Below are positions 10,132-19,362 of a stretch of 64,000 bases of DNA, piece by piece; positions within the stretch are counted from its first letter, which is position 1; each line of letters begins with the position of its first letter. Position numbers and translations under genes: made by a program. Below the pieces are notes generated by a model. The model was not told the DNA's origin and ran no database searches. It saw nothing but the letters and a program-made list of their open reading frames with translations. This DNA is from Bartonella sp. WD12.1. Its GTDB lineage: Bacteria; Pseudomonadota; Alphaproteobacteria; Rhizobiales; Rhizobiaceae. The stretch spans positions 372,001 to 436,000 of the forward strand of contig NZ_MUBG01000001.1 in the NCBI RefSeq assembly GCF_002022415.1, given 5' to 3'.

Positions 10132-11625
10132 TTAGTTTCTTGTTTTCAGAACAGATAGTTTATGAACTTTTGGAATACTTTTTTGATCGGTAAGATGTGT
10201 GGGATAGTGGCCAGTAAAATAATGATCAGTAAATTGAGGGGAAGAATTATTTCGTTTTTCCCCTATAATAGCAAGATAAAGGCCATCAGTTGAAAGAAAT
10301 TCTAATGAATCAGCTCCAATGAAATTACACATAGATTTTAAGTCTGGGTATTTATTAGCTAAAAGATCTTCAGTCTTAGGTGTATCGATTCCATAAAAAT
10401 CAGGATAAAAAATCATTGGGCTGGAAATGCGCATATGAACTTCTTTTGCTCCTGCATCGCGGAGCATTCGTACGATTTTAGTGGATGTTGTTCCACGCAC
10501 AATAGAATCATCCACTAAAATGACACGTTTTCCTTCAATAATGGAACGGTTGGCAGAATGTTTTAATTTCACACCAAAAGCACGAATTTGCTGAGTTGGT
10601 TCAATAAAAGTGCGACCAACATAATGGTTGCGAATAATGCCGAGTTCAAAGGGAATACCAATTTTTTGTGCATAACCAATTGCAGCAGGCGTTCCCCCGT
10701 CAGGAACGGGGACAACAACATCACCCTCACACGGTGCTTCTTGAGCCAATTGGATACCCATATTTTTACGAACTGCATAAACACTACGACCTCCAACGAT
10801 TGAATCAGGTCGAGCAAAATAGACATATTCAAAAAGGCAAAGTTTTTCTGGTTTTTCTATTTCTGGTTTAATAGTTTTTGTAGTGATTTCACCATTGTCT
10901 TGTATTTCACATATGATGATTTCACCATTTTTGACGTCACGAACGTATTTTGCTCCAATGATATCAAGTGCACAGGTCTCTGAACAGAAGATTGGTTTAC
11001 CATCAAGTTCACCTAGAACAAGTGGCCGAATACCTGTTGGGTCACGTGCGGCAATAAGCTTGGTACGTGTTAGCGCTAACATAGCATATCCACCTTCCAC
11101 TTGGCGAATGGCATCAACAAAACGATCTGATGATGACTCATGACGCGAGCGAGCAATAAGGTGGAGAAAGACTTCGGAGTCTGAAGTTGATTGACATATA
11201 GCACCAGAGGCAATCAATTCATGACGTAGTGTAAGACCATTTGTTAAATTACCATTATGCGCAATAGCAATACCTCCGGCTTTTAATTCAGCAAATAGAG
11301 GTTGTACATTGCGTAATGCTATTTCTCCCGTTGTTGAATAACGAGTATGTCCAATCGCACGATCTCCAGGCAAACGGGCAAGTGTTGCAGGGTTTGTGTA
11401 GTGATCTCCAACAAGGCCTAGATGTTTTTCTTGATGAAACATCTTGTTGTGATAAGAAACAATACCAGCGGCTTCTTGTCCACGGTGTTGTAGTGCATGG
11501 AGTCCAAGAGCTGTTAATGTTGCTGCATCTTTGTGTCCAAGGATACCAAATACTCCACATTCTTCATGAAGGGTATCATCATCAAATGAAGGTTCCTGAT
11601 AAGGAATATTAATTTTTGTCATCAT
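10132..11625 (-). CDS. purF: Amidophosphoribosyltransferase
   Basis: The enzyme performs the first committed step of purine synthesis, transferring ammonia from glutamine to PRPP. A propeptide of 22 residues precedes the catalytic Cys23 in EECGVFGILG. The class II glutamine amidotransferase domain covers about residues 23-250. The phosphoribosyltransferase domain follows, with the PRPP loop VILVDDSIVRGTTS. Length (497) is normal. It lies downstream of cvpA with a 117-base gap, and immediately upstream of the SDR gene with a two-base gap, an arrangement common in Rhizobiales. Confidence 0.97.
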   Translation of the reverse strand: MMTKINIPYQEPSFDDDTLHEECGVFGILGHKDAATLTALGLHALQHRGQEAAGIVSYHNKMFHQEKHLGLVGDHYTNPATLARLPGDRAIGHTRYSTTGEIALRNVQPLFAELKAGGIAIAHNGNLTNGLTLRHELIASGAICQSTSDSEVFLHLIARSRHESSSDRFVDAIRQVEGGYAMLALTRTKLIAARDPTGIRPLVLGELDGKPIFCSETCALDIIGAKYVRDVKNGEIIICEIQDNGEITTKTIKPEIEKPEKLCLFEYVYFARPDSIVGGRSVYAVRKNMGIQLAQEAPCEGDVVVPVPDGGTPAAIGYAQKIGIPFELGIIRNHYVGRTFIEPTQQIRAFGVKLKHSANRSIIEGKRVILVDDSIVRGTTSTKIVRMLRDAGAKEVHMRISSPMIFYPDFYGIDTPKTEDLLANKYPDLKSMCNFIGADSLEFLSTDGLYLAIIGEKRNNSSPQFTDHYFTGHYPTHLTDQKSIPKVHKLSVLKTRN

Positions 11626-11742
11626 ATTACTTTCAGTAATGATGTTAAATGATTAATATTACACATACTACATATTATTTAAGACAAGTTCTCAAATAAA
11701 AACTATAATTCATTCTGTAGAGATATGTTTTGGTTAGTATTT

Positions 11743-12285
11743 TCAAAATCTTGCCGACAAGTCATCTTTGTTAAAGAGCTTCTCCAGTTTTTCGAGGGCA
11801 TAATCGGGATCTTTAGGCAACAATTCCCAAATTTGTTGGCTTAATGAATCCAACATAGGCTTTGTTTTTGCCTCTTTTAGCCAATCAGATTGTTGTTCGG
11901 GTTTAATAAGTGCATTAATAAGTAAAATGCCAATAACTGTGATTAATAAACCGCGAAATGCTCCAAAGATAAAACCAATAGTGCGGTCAAGTTTGCCGAT
12001 TCTACTATCAATGATAAAATCAGAAATTTTCATTGTAATGATAGAAATAATAATTAAAGCAATAATGAAAATCGTAACCAATGTAGCTATTAATGCGACG
12101 GTTTCATTAGAGAGGTATTGTTCAACAAAAGGCAATACAGGTTTAAATAAAAACAGTGTAATAACAGCTGAAATTACCCAAGAAAGTAATGATAAAATTT
12201 CGCGGGAAAAACCTCGGAGCATGGCTAGAAAAGAAGAAAACAGAATGATTGCAATGACAATGCCATCAAGAACTGTTACACTCAT
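11743..12285 (-). CDS. cvpA: CvpA family inner-membrane protein
   Basis: This 180-residue protein has four hydrophobic segments in the first 125 residues (around 5-25, 28-48, 62-85 and 100-122) and a charged C-terminal tail. That matches the CvpA family, which is needed for colicin V secretion and envelope stress tolerance in E. coli. The start MSVTVLDGIVIAIILFSSF and the RGFSREILSLLSW loop are typical. AAGGAGC lies a good distance before the ATG. Its position before purF is conserved widely in proteobacteria. The biochemical role of the family is unsettled. Confidence 0.92.
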   Translation of the reverse strand: MSVTVLDGIVIAIILFSSFLAMLRGFSREILSLLSWVISAVITLFLFKPVLPFVEQYLSNETVALIATLVTIFIIALIIISIITMKISDFIIDSRIGKLDRTIGFIFGAFRGLLITVIGILLINALIKPEQQSDWLKEAKTKPMLDSLSQQIWELLPKDPDYALEKLEKLFNKDDLSARF

Positions 12286-12439
12286 TTATTTGCTCCTTAT
12301 ATAGGTTATATAAAATTACGTTCTATTTTAATCAGTATAAAAGTGCGTAAGAACATTTCCTGTTATGCCAGTTTCTATTTTATAGCAAGGTTCTTTTGTA
12401 TTTTATAGAAGTGATTCTATATTATTATTTGTATGACAG

Positions 12440-13816
12440 TCATTTTTTACTTGCAACAATAGTGGCAACAAATTCAGAAAGATCGGAAAATATTTTTTGT
12501 TGAAAGGCTGTTGATTTTATTATTTCGGTTGTTATTGCGGGCTGAACAGCACCTTGAAAGCCAAGTTTTTGAGCTTCTTTGACACGTTGTCCTGAATGAG
12601 TAACAGCGCGAATTGTTCCTGAAAGGCTAACTTCACCAAAATATACATAATGAGTTGGAAGAGGAATGTTTACAAGGGAGGATACCAAAGCTGCTGCAAC
12701 GGTTAAATCAGCTGCTGGTTCTGATATTTTGTAACCACCTGCAACATTAAGGTAGACATCATGTTGTCCAAAACGAACACCACAGTGAGCTTCTAATACG
12801 GCGAGAATCATTGAAAGACGATTTCCATCCCATCCTAAAACAGCACGCCGTGGTGTACCAAGTGAAGAAGGTGCAACAAGAGCTTGAATTTCCACTAATA
12901 TAGGGCGTGTTCCCTCCATTCCTGCAAAGACAGCAGCTCCTGGAGCTTTTTCATTACGTTCACCTAAAAATAGTTCGGATGGATTGGTAACTTCTTTTAG
13001 ACCTTTGTCGGACATTTCAAAAACACCAATTTCATCTGTTGGTCCAAAGCGATTTTTCACAGTTCTAAGAATTCGATAACAATGACTATTCTCGCCTTCA
13101 AAATAGAGAACACCATCAACCATGTGTTCAACAACACGGGGACCAGCAATTTGCCCATCTTTTGTAACATGCCCAACAAGAACAACAGCTGCCCCTGTTT
13201 TTTTAGCAAAACGTATGATCGCTTGGGCGCTAATGCGTACTTGTGTTACGCTTCCGGGAGCTGAATCGGCTGCATCTGACCATAGAGTTTGAATTGAATC
13301 GATAATAACTAGATCAAGTTTTTTATGCGCATTTAAAGTTGTTAAAATATCTTCAACATTGGTTTCTGCAGCAAGTTTTACTGTTGTATCATCTGCACCA
13401 AGCCTTTGTGCACGTAAACGAATTTGTGCAACAGCTTCTTCACCAGAAACATAAATGACATTATATCCTTTTCGCGATAATGCGGCTGCCGTTTGTGTAA
13501 GCAATGTTGATTTGCCAATACCTGGATCACCACCAACAAGTAATGCTGATCCACGAACAAAACCACCACCGGTCACACGATCAAGTTCAGAAATACCAGA
13601 ATGAATACGTGGAGCATCTTCAAGATCTCCAGAAAGAGAAGTCAATGTTATGATACGCCCTTGACGAATATTTTGCGTTGGGCCACTTCCAATGCCACTG
13701 TTCGTACCTTCTTCGACAAGGGAGTTCCATTCTCCACAAGAATCACATTTGCCAGCCCAGCGTGAGTAGACGGTATTACAATTTTGACAAATAAATTGAG
13801 TGCGATTGCGTGCCAT
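12440..13816 (-). CDS. radA: DNA repair protein RadA (Sms)
   Basis: RadA is a RecA-like ATPase that promotes branch migration during recombination. Visible parts are the zinc finger with Cys10, Cys13, Cys24 and Cys27, Walker A in GGDPGIGKSTL near residue 97, the RadA-specific KNRFGPTDEIG motif, and a C-terminal Lon-like domain. The length of 458 is normal. It starts five bases after the dnaB stop, so the pair is translationally close. In several relatives, from memory, an alanine racemase gene sits between dnaB and radA; it is absent here. Confidence 0.97.
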   Translation of the reverse strand: MARNRTQFICQNCNTVYSRWAGKCDSCGEWNSLVEEGTNSGIGSGPTQNIRQGRIITLTSLSGDLEDAPRIHSGISELDRVTGGGFVRGSALLVGGDPGIGKSTLLTQTAAALSRKGYNVIYVSGEEAVAQIRLRAQRLGADDTTVKLAAETNVEDILTTLNAHKKLDLVIIDSIQTLWSDAADSAPGSVTQVRISAQAIIRFAKKTGAAVVLVGHVTKDGQIAGPRVVEHMVDGVLYFEGENSHCYRILRTVKNRFGPTDEIGVFEMSDKGLKEVTNPSELFLGERNEKAPGAAVFAGMEGTRPILVEIQALVAPSSLGTPRRAVLGWDGNRLSMILAVLEAHCGVRFGQHDVYLNVAGGYKISEPAADLTVAAALVSSLVNIPLPTHYVYFGEVSLSGTIRAVTHSGQRVKEAQKLGFQGAVQPAITTEIIKSTAFQQKIFSDLSEFVATIVASKK

Positions 13817-13821
13817 AGTGG

Positions 13822-15321
13822 TTAATTACGTTGCTCTGGAAGATAATCACTTTCTGCCAGGTCACTAAAGCGTGTAAATTCTGACTGAAAAGCAAGGTGA
13901 GCTGTTCCTGTTGGTCCGTGTCGTTGTTTTGCTATAAGAATATCAGCTATTCCGAAAACTTTTTCCATTTCAGCTTGCCATTTTACATATTCAGGAGTTC
14001 CTTCTTTAGGCTCTTCATTTTTGAGATAATATTCTTCACGATACACAAAAAGAACAACATCCGCATCTTGCTCAATCGAGCCAGATTCGCGTAAATCTGA
14101 TAATTGTGGGCGTTTATCAGTTCGGTTTTCAACTTGGCGTGAAAGTTGTGAAAGGGCGATAATAGGAACGTTAAGCTCTTTAGCTAAGGCTTTGAGCCCT
14201 GTAGTGATTTCTGTAATTTCTTGAACGCGATTTTCAGATGAACGTTTTGAATTGCTTGTCATTAACTGTATATAATCAATAATCAGCACGTCCAAACCGT
14301 GTTGTCTTTTCAGGCGACGTGCACGTGCAGACAATTGAGCAAGCGATATACCACCAGTTTGATCGATGTAAAGTGGAGCTTTTTGGAGGCGACGCGTTGC
14401 ATTCACTATTTTTTCAAATTGTTCTTCTGAAATATTACCACGTCGAATTTCAGAGGAAGATATTTCTGTTTGTTCAGAAATAATACGCGTTGCAAGTTGT
14501 TCTGATGACATTTCAAGTGAAAAAAATCCAACGATACCTCCCTCATTTTCTTGTGGTGAATTATTCTTAGCATCATGATTATAAGCGTCGGCAATATTAA
14601 AGGCTATGTTGGTTGCAAGAGAGGTTTTACCCATACCAGGGCGCCCAGCTAGGATAATCAAATCAGAAGGCTGCAACCCTCCCATTTTTTCATCAAGTTT
14701 TTTCAGATGGGTGGCTATACCTGACAGGTGTGAAGACCGTTTTTTGGCAGCGGATGCCATATCAATAGCTTTTTGGATAGCGTCATTAAAACTTTCAAAT
14801 CCACCACCATATTTTCCCGTTTCTGCCAATTGAAATAAATTACGTTCGACAATCTCAATTTGTTGGGTTGGCGTAAGTTCAACAGGAGCATCAAAAGCTG
14901 TATTTACAACTTGATTGCCAATATCAATCAAGGATCGTCGGATAAAAAGATCATAAATTACTCGACCATAATCTTCAGCATTAATGATGGTAACTGCTTC
15001 TTTGGCTAAGCGAATAACATAATTGAATACAGTGATATCGCCAATTTTCTCTTCAGCTGGAATAAAAGGTTTAATGGTAACAGGATTTGCGAGTTTTCCC
15101 TTTTTAATAATTTGTGATAAAATATCAAAAATTTTTTGATGCAATATTTCGAAAAAATGCTCTGGTTTTAAAAAATCTGAAACACGATCAAGTGCATCAT
15201 TATTAATGAGAATAGCACCAAGAAGTGCTTGTTCAGCTTCAATATTATGTGGTAGTTGCCGGAAAGAAGAAGTCTCTTCTTTATGTAAAGGGTTGAAATT
15301 AAGAATACTTGTTTCTTCCAT
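13822..15321 (-). CDS. dnaB: Replicative DNA helicase DnaB
   Basis: This is the hexameric helicase of the replication fork. The N-terminal domain begins with RQLPHNIEAEQALLGAILIN, where primase and loader contacts occur. The C-terminal RecA-like ATPase has Walker A AGRPGMGKTSLA, Walker B LIIDYIQLM and the arginine-rich SQLSRQVENR and LSDLRESGSIEQDAD motifs. No intein is present. The 499-residue length is normal. The promoter must lie in the 640-base spacer upstream, since the previous gene on this strand (rplI) ends at 15962. Confidence 0.97.
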   Translation of the reverse strand: MEETSILNFNPLHKEETSSFRQLPHNIEAEQALLGAILINNDALDRVSDFLKPEHFFEILHQKIFDILSQIIKKGKLANPVTIKPFIPAEEKIGDITVFNYVIRLAKEAVTIINAEDYGRVIYDLFIRRSLIDIGNQVVNTAFDAPVELTPTQQIEIVERNLFQLAETGKYGGGFESFNDAIQKAIDMASAAKKRSSHLSGIATHLKKLDEKMGGLQPSDLIILAGRPGMGKTSLATNIAFNIADAYNHDAKNNSPQENEGGIVGFFSLEMSSEQLATRIISEQTEISSSEIRRGNISEEQFEKIVNATRRLQKAPLYIDQTGGISLAQLSARARRLKRQHGLDVLIIDYIQLMTSNSKRSSENRVQEITEITTGLKALAKELNVPIIALSQLSRQVENRTDKRPQLSDLRESGSIEQDADVVLFVYREEYYLKNEEPKEGTPEYVKWQAEMEKVFGIADILIAKQRHGPTGTAHLAFQSEFTRFSDLAESDYLPEQRN

Positions 15322-15961
15322 TAAGTTTTTTCCACTAAGATTTTAAGTTTAGTCATCTTAGACAACGGATTGAATGCTGTACATTAAAAGAGCAAAATTG
15401 CAAATTTCCATTTTCAATTAAAACCGTATTTTTAATTTTTAATGATACTTTTTTCAACAAATCAATTGTTTATAATATGGAACTTATATTTTTTGTATTT
15501 TATGGTTTATAATTGCAATTATTTCAGGCAAAATATCAGAAACTGTTTTTTATATAATATAATATGGGTCAAAACGATTGCAATTTGTATGCAAATTATT
15601 TGAATTTGAAAAAACGCATTTTTATCAGAGAAAAAGAATATTTTCAGAGATTATAAAAAGGTGTTACATAAAATACAAACGGACACTCTAAAGAAATTTT
15701 TCTTTCTCCCAGAATGTTTAAAAAGTATGGAGCTATGTTTTAAATATTTTTAGTGTAGTTTCAAAATTATTATCAATGATAATAAGCTTACTTTTCTCTA
15801 TAATTTCCCTAATAAGAATAACTTCAGATAAAGTAGGGATACAATCGTTTTTCCCGCGGTATAGTTTTTTCTAGTTGGGATATAATATTATTAAAAAATA
15901 TCAATCTGTTAAATAGTAAAGAAATAAGAACAAAAAGTCGACTAGATAAGTACAAGATCAA
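15322..15961. other. AT-rich spacer between rplI and dnaB
   Basis: No gene or remnant is readable. It must contain the end of the rplI transcript and a dnaB promoter. An 18-base segment at 15691-15708 (AAGAAATTTTTCTTTCTC) recurs exactly at 51779-51796 upstream of yajC. Each copy contains a small AAGAAA/TTTCTT dyad. Confidence 0.4.
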
Positions 15962-16534
15962 TTAAGCTTTTTCGTTCACGCTCTTTTCATCATTGTCATC
16001 AATTTCTTCTGCTAATGGCTGTTCTTGAATACCATATATTGCTTCGATTGAGGTGAGATTTTCACCTTCTGCTTGACGTTGTGCTTCATTAGTCGAACGT
16101 GCAATATTAATTGTCACAGAAATTTGAACTTCAGGATGTAGGCTAATTGTGATGGTATGAAGACCGATTGTTTTAATTGGGTGATTAAGCTCAATCTGAT
16201 TGCGCCCAACAGAAAAACCTTCTTCTGTTATAATTTCTGAAATATCACGTGTCGACACAGAACCATAAAGTTGACCTGTTTCACCAGCAGAACGGACAAC
16301 AATAAACGATTGACCATCAAGTTTTTCAGCTACTTTTTGAGCTTCATTTTTGCGCTCAAGATTACAGGCTTCAAGCTGTACACGTTGTGTTTCAAAATAT
16401 TTTTTATTAGCTTCATTAGCTCGTAAAGCTTTACCTTGAGGCAACAAAAAATTACGTGCATAGCCATTTTTAACTGAAACAATATCACCTATTTGACCAA
16501 GATGAGGAATGCGTTCAAGTAAAATAATATCCAT
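15962..16534 (-). CDS. rplI: 50S ribosomal protein L9
   Basis: The N-terminal L9 signature [20 protein letters not shown] is clear, followed by the long connecting helix and the C-terminal RNA-binding domain. The 190 residues include a C-terminal acidic extension ([17 protein letters not shown]) found in alphaproteobacterial L9. The ribosome site AAAGGA precedes the ATG. It is the last gene of the rpsF-rpsR-DUF2232-rplI cluster and starts 25 bases after the DUF2232 stop. Confidence 0.97.
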   Translation of the reverse strand: MDIILLERIPHLGQIGDIVSVKNGYARNFLLPQGKALRANEANKKYFETQRVQLEACNLERKNEAQKVAEKLDGQSFIVVRSAGETGQLYGSVSTRDISEIITEEGFSVGRNQIELNHPIKTIGLHTITISLHPEVQISVTINIARSTNEAQRQAEGENLTSIEAIYGIQEQPLAEEIDDNDEKSVNEKA

Positions 16535-16559
16535 AGTTTATTCCTTTCGAATAAATAAA

Positions 16560-17540
16560 TTAATGAAGTTTGTTGTATGATTGGAAGTTGTATTGAATAG
16601 TTGCCCAAATGCCCATCAGTATGGTCATGAAAGCAATAGGTGGAGCAAAAACAACAGTCAAAGCAGCTATATAAACAAGCGATAATATAATTGTCCGTCC
16701 ACTTACCTCTTTTGTAATATGATGGAGATACGCTAAGCCACTGATTAATATCACAATAGTATATGCAGTGGTAAAAACGCGTGCACCTAAATTAAGAATA
16801 GGACTGAGTTCAAGCATTGATACTATGCAAGCGACAATAAAAATAATGAGTCCAGAAAGTGGAAGACGAAAAGTTTGCCTCCAATCATCACGAGGTCTTG
16901 TCAACCACTTCATATGTCGTGCTGTTATCGTTGAAAAATAAAGATTGCCAATGAGAAAAATCAAACTGTAACCAGTAAGCGCAATAGCTGTTAAGGTGGC
17001 TGCATGTGTTGTTAAAAGTTCGCTAAAGGTAAGAATATCAGCTTCATTTATAGACTGCGATTGACGCATAATTTGCACTATATTTGCAGTAACTTCTTGT
17101 GCAACAATAGGAGTTATTGGATGCATTTGCACATAGATTCCAATAAGGGTTAATGTAAGAGCAATAAAATTGGTTGAAAGGAAAATAACTGATGATAATG
17201 GATACCATATTAGTTCATTTTCTTTTTGTGTTGATTGTGCAAGCCCAAAGAGCCAAGAGGTATACACGGCAGGAAGAAAAAACAGCAACATAAAGCCAAA
17301 ACCAATATAAATATTGTTAGCTATGCTGAAGATAAAAGTGACACTTGTTAAAGCGATAAGGCTGGATAACGTTCCAAAACCGAAGGCTACAATAAAAATC
17401 GGAAGTGAAATAAAACAGCCAAGAAGAAGAGAAAAATAAGGTGCAATATTGGCAACATTAATAATTGCCATTCCTATAACAGCAGCAAACAGTCCCGCTA
17501 AAATACCAATCATTATTTTGTAAAAATGAAAATGTTCCAT
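16560..17540 (-). CDS. DUF2232 multi-spanning membrane protein
   Basis: The 326-residue protein has about eight to nine hydrophobic segments and no large soluble domain. Its place between rpsR and rplI matches the YybS/DUF2232 membrane protein at this locus in many alphaproteobacteria. No catalytic motif is seen and the function is unknown. Cotranscription with the ribosomal protein genes is likely, although the rpsR-DUF2232 gap is about 154 bases. The ATG at 17540 gives MEHFHFYKIMIGILAGLFAA, starting directly with a membrane segment. Confidence 0.85.
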   Translation of the reverse strand: MEHFHFYKIMIGILAGLFAAVIGMAIINVANIAPYFSLLLGCFISLPIFIVAFGFGTLSSLIALTSVTFIFSIANNIYIGFGFMLLFFLPAVYTSWLFGLAQSTQKENELIWYPLSSVIFLSTNFIALTLTLIGIYVQMHPITPIVAQEVTANIVQIMRQSQSINEADILTFSELLTTHAATLTAIALTGYSLIFLIGNLYFSTITARHMKWLTRPRDDWRQTFRLPLSGLIIFIVACIVSMLELSPILNLGARVFTTAYTIVILISGLAYLHHITKEVSGRTIILSLVYIAALTVVFAPPIAFMTILMGIWATIQYNFQSYNKLH

Positions 17541-17694
17541 TTATCGCTGTCCTGCCTTTTGCAGTTAGGGGCAATGCCCCAACTTTAGGTATTTTATAGG
17601 TTTATATACTTGTATGTGAGTAGTTAATGTACTTCTAACATACCAATAAAAATAGTTTAAAAATATTCTGATTCTATTTTGTGTATGTAACAGC

Positions 17695-17943
17695 CTATTT
17701 AACAACATATGGAAGCAACCCGAGAAAACGGGCACGTTTGATAGCATTAGCTAATTCGCGCTGCTTTTTCTGGCTGACGGCTGTAATACGTGAAGGAACG
17801 ATTTTACCACGTTCTGAAATATAACGCTGCAACAGCTTAATGTCTTTATAATCAATCTTTGGAGCATTTGCACCTGAGAACGGACATGTTTTACGACGAC
17901 GATGAAAAGGACGACGTACAGGGGTTTGATTAGTTTCAATCAT
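17695..17943 (-). CDS. rpsR: 30S ribosomal protein S18
   Basis: The 82-residue protein has the S18 core [19 protein letters not shown] followed by [20 protein letters not shown]. The basic N-terminus [15 protein letters not shown] carries the single conserved cysteine. Its ATG shares one base with the rpsF stop (TAATG), so S6 and S18 are translationally coupled. This fits their assembly as a heterodimer on the 30S platform. Confidence 0.97.
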   Translation of the reverse strand: MIETNQTPVRRPFHRRRKTCPFSGANAPKIDYKDIKLLQRYISERGKIVPSRITAVSQKKQRELANAIKRARFLGLLPYVVK

Positions 17944-18350
17944 TATTCCATTCCTTCCGTGGTGTCTTCATGTTGGTGGCGTGTAGGACGAGAGCGATCT
18001 TCATCTTTGTTAAAGGAGTCTTCATGATTAGATCGTGAGAGCATAGGAGACTGTTCTTTTTCATGCTTTTCTACACGGATTGTCATATAACGCAAAACGT
18101 CTTCGTTAATGCGCATTTGGCGTTCAATTTCAGCAATTGCTGTAGCTGGAGCATCAATATTAAGCAATACGTAATGAGCTTTGCGATTTTTGCGGATACG
18201 GTAAGCAAGAGTGCAAAGACCCCAATTTTCAATACGCCCGATTGTTCCTCCGTGCGCTTCAATAACATTTTTATAAATTTTTAAAAGTTCATCAATTTGC
18301 TGTGGTGTGATACCCTGCCGAGCAAGAAACACGTGTTCATAAAGAGCCAT
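17943..18350 (-). CDS. rpsF: 30S ribosomal protein S6
   Basis: The start [20 protein letters not shown] and the RNA-binding segments [19 protein letters not shown] and [11 protein letters not shown] are typical of S6. The 135 residues end in a charged tail ([21 protein letters not shown]), as in other Rhizobiales. The ribosome site AAAGG precedes the ATG. The gene heads the operon, and the 200-base leader upstream has potential for structure that may be used for autoregulation by S6:S18 (listed separately). Confidence 0.97.
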   Translation of the reverse strand: MALYEHVFLARQGITPQQIDELLKIYKNVIEAHGGTIGRIENWGLCTLAYRIRKNRKAHYVLLNIDAPATAIAEIERQMRINEDVLRYMTIRVEKHEKEQSPMLSRSNHEDSFNKDEDRSRPTRHQHEDTTEGME

Positions 18351-18410
18351 TAATTTTGCCTTTCTTCAGTTCAACTTCACCAGTTTTGGCGCAAAGCCTC
18401 TGCGACTTGT

Positions 18411-18548
18411 CTTTTTAGGAAACCCAAAAAGAAGAAAGGACGCATTTATGATTCGAGACACCCGAGAGCGGAGATACGGGAGGTCGGAATTATTGTGTTT
18501 CCTACTGGTGTTTTCCAGCCCTCCGTTCAACCTCCAGCCAAATGCTGG
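18411..18548 (-). promoter_or_regulatory. Structured 5' leader of rpsF with possible pseudoknot
   Basis: In the RNA read from the minus strand, GGAGGUUG (18535-18528) can pair with CGACCUCC (18486-18479), enclosing the hairpin CUGG-AAAACA-CCAG (18518-18505). Inside that helix CGGAG (18525-18521) can pair with CUCCG (18473-18469), which lies outside it, so the two helices would form a pseudoknot. A competing hairpin CCAGC/GCUGG lies at 18548-18534. Nearer the start codon is another hairpin, CUUUUUGGG/CCUAAAAAG, at 18431-18411. The stretch is visibly more GC-rich than other spacers here. S6:S18 autoregulate through leader structures in several bacteria; whether this is that motif is inference from position. 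Confidence 0.4.
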
Positions 18549-18700
18549 TAATGTATAGCTGATGTTTACAGCTTATCTCAAAAAATAGCAAGTTGATGAT
18601 TACAAAAAATGTGACTTAATTAAGTTTTGATATATTTTTATATATCTATTGCTTTAAATATATAAAATAACATCTCTGTGTGCTGTAGGAATAAATAAGA

Positions 18701-19288
18701 ATGAATTTTTTAAATCAGATTGATGTAGCGCTTTTTGAAATACTTTCTGGCAATCATCAAATAGGGATGGTTTTTGTTTGGATTGGTATTATTTGTGCAA
18801 AGTTTTTAATTTATATTATTCCTATACATCTTTTTGTACTGTGGTTTTGCAGCGGATATATGGAACGGCGTGTAGCACTAAGTATTTGTGTTAGCATTTG
18901 TGCTGCTCTTTTTTTTAGTTATCTTATTTCTCTCATTTATTTTCGTCCACGTCCGTTTGTTGCAGGTTTAACACAATCACTAATTGAACATCGAGCAACA
19001 GCTTCTTTTCCTAGTCATCATGCTTTAGTTATTGCGTCCTACACTACTTGCCTTTATTTTTATCAGTACAAACTTGTCTCTAAGTTTGCATTAATATTGT
19101 TATTTTTGATCTGTTGGGGGCGTATTTTTACTGGCGTACATTATCCTTTTGATGTTTTAGGTGGTGCAGTTTTGGGAAGTCTAACAAGTTGGGGTGTTAT
19201 TCGATTAATTGTACCATATTTTCCTGAGTTTCTATATCAAATTCCACCCTTAAAATATAATTTTAAGACAAATATCTGTTCTAAATAG
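18701..19288 (+). CDS. PAP2-family membrane phosphatase
   Basis: This 195-residue protein has five or six membrane segments and the three PAP2 phosphatase motifs in order: YFRPRPF (arginine-proline of motif 1), SFPSHHAL (PSGH type, motif 2) and GRIFTGVHYPFDVLGG (R-x5-H-x3-D, motif 3). Relatives dephosphorylate undecaprenyl pyrophosphate or phosphatidic acid/lipid A phosphates at the periplasmic face. It could recycle the peptidoglycan lipid carrier (BcrC role), but the substrate cannot be told from sequence. It is divergent from rpsF and 74 bases ahead of fabD. Confidence 0.88.
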   Translation: MNFLNQIDVALFEILSGNHQIGMVFVWIGIICAKFLIYIIPIHLFVLWFCSGYMERRVALSICVSICAALFFSYLISLIYFRPRPFVAGLTQSLIEHRATASFPSHHALVIASYTTCLYFYQYKLVSKFALILLFLICWGRIFTGVHYPFDVLGGAVLGSLTSWGVIRLIVPYFPEFLYQIPPLKYNFKTNICSK

Positions 19289-19362
19289 GTTGCTTTGTTT
19301 TTATTTATGCTTATGTGTTGGGGCAATAAAAAATATTAATGCTCGTTTGAGGAGTTAAACTA

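Noticed and set aside
10569-11612. Several 60-98 codon frames overlapping purF
   Set aside because: All are shadow frames of purF, which is intact and carries its catalytic motifs.
18440-18548. rpsF leader as 6S RNA, SRP RNA or RNase P RNA
   Set aside because: The conserved core sequences of these RNAs are not present; an mRNA leader fits the position better.
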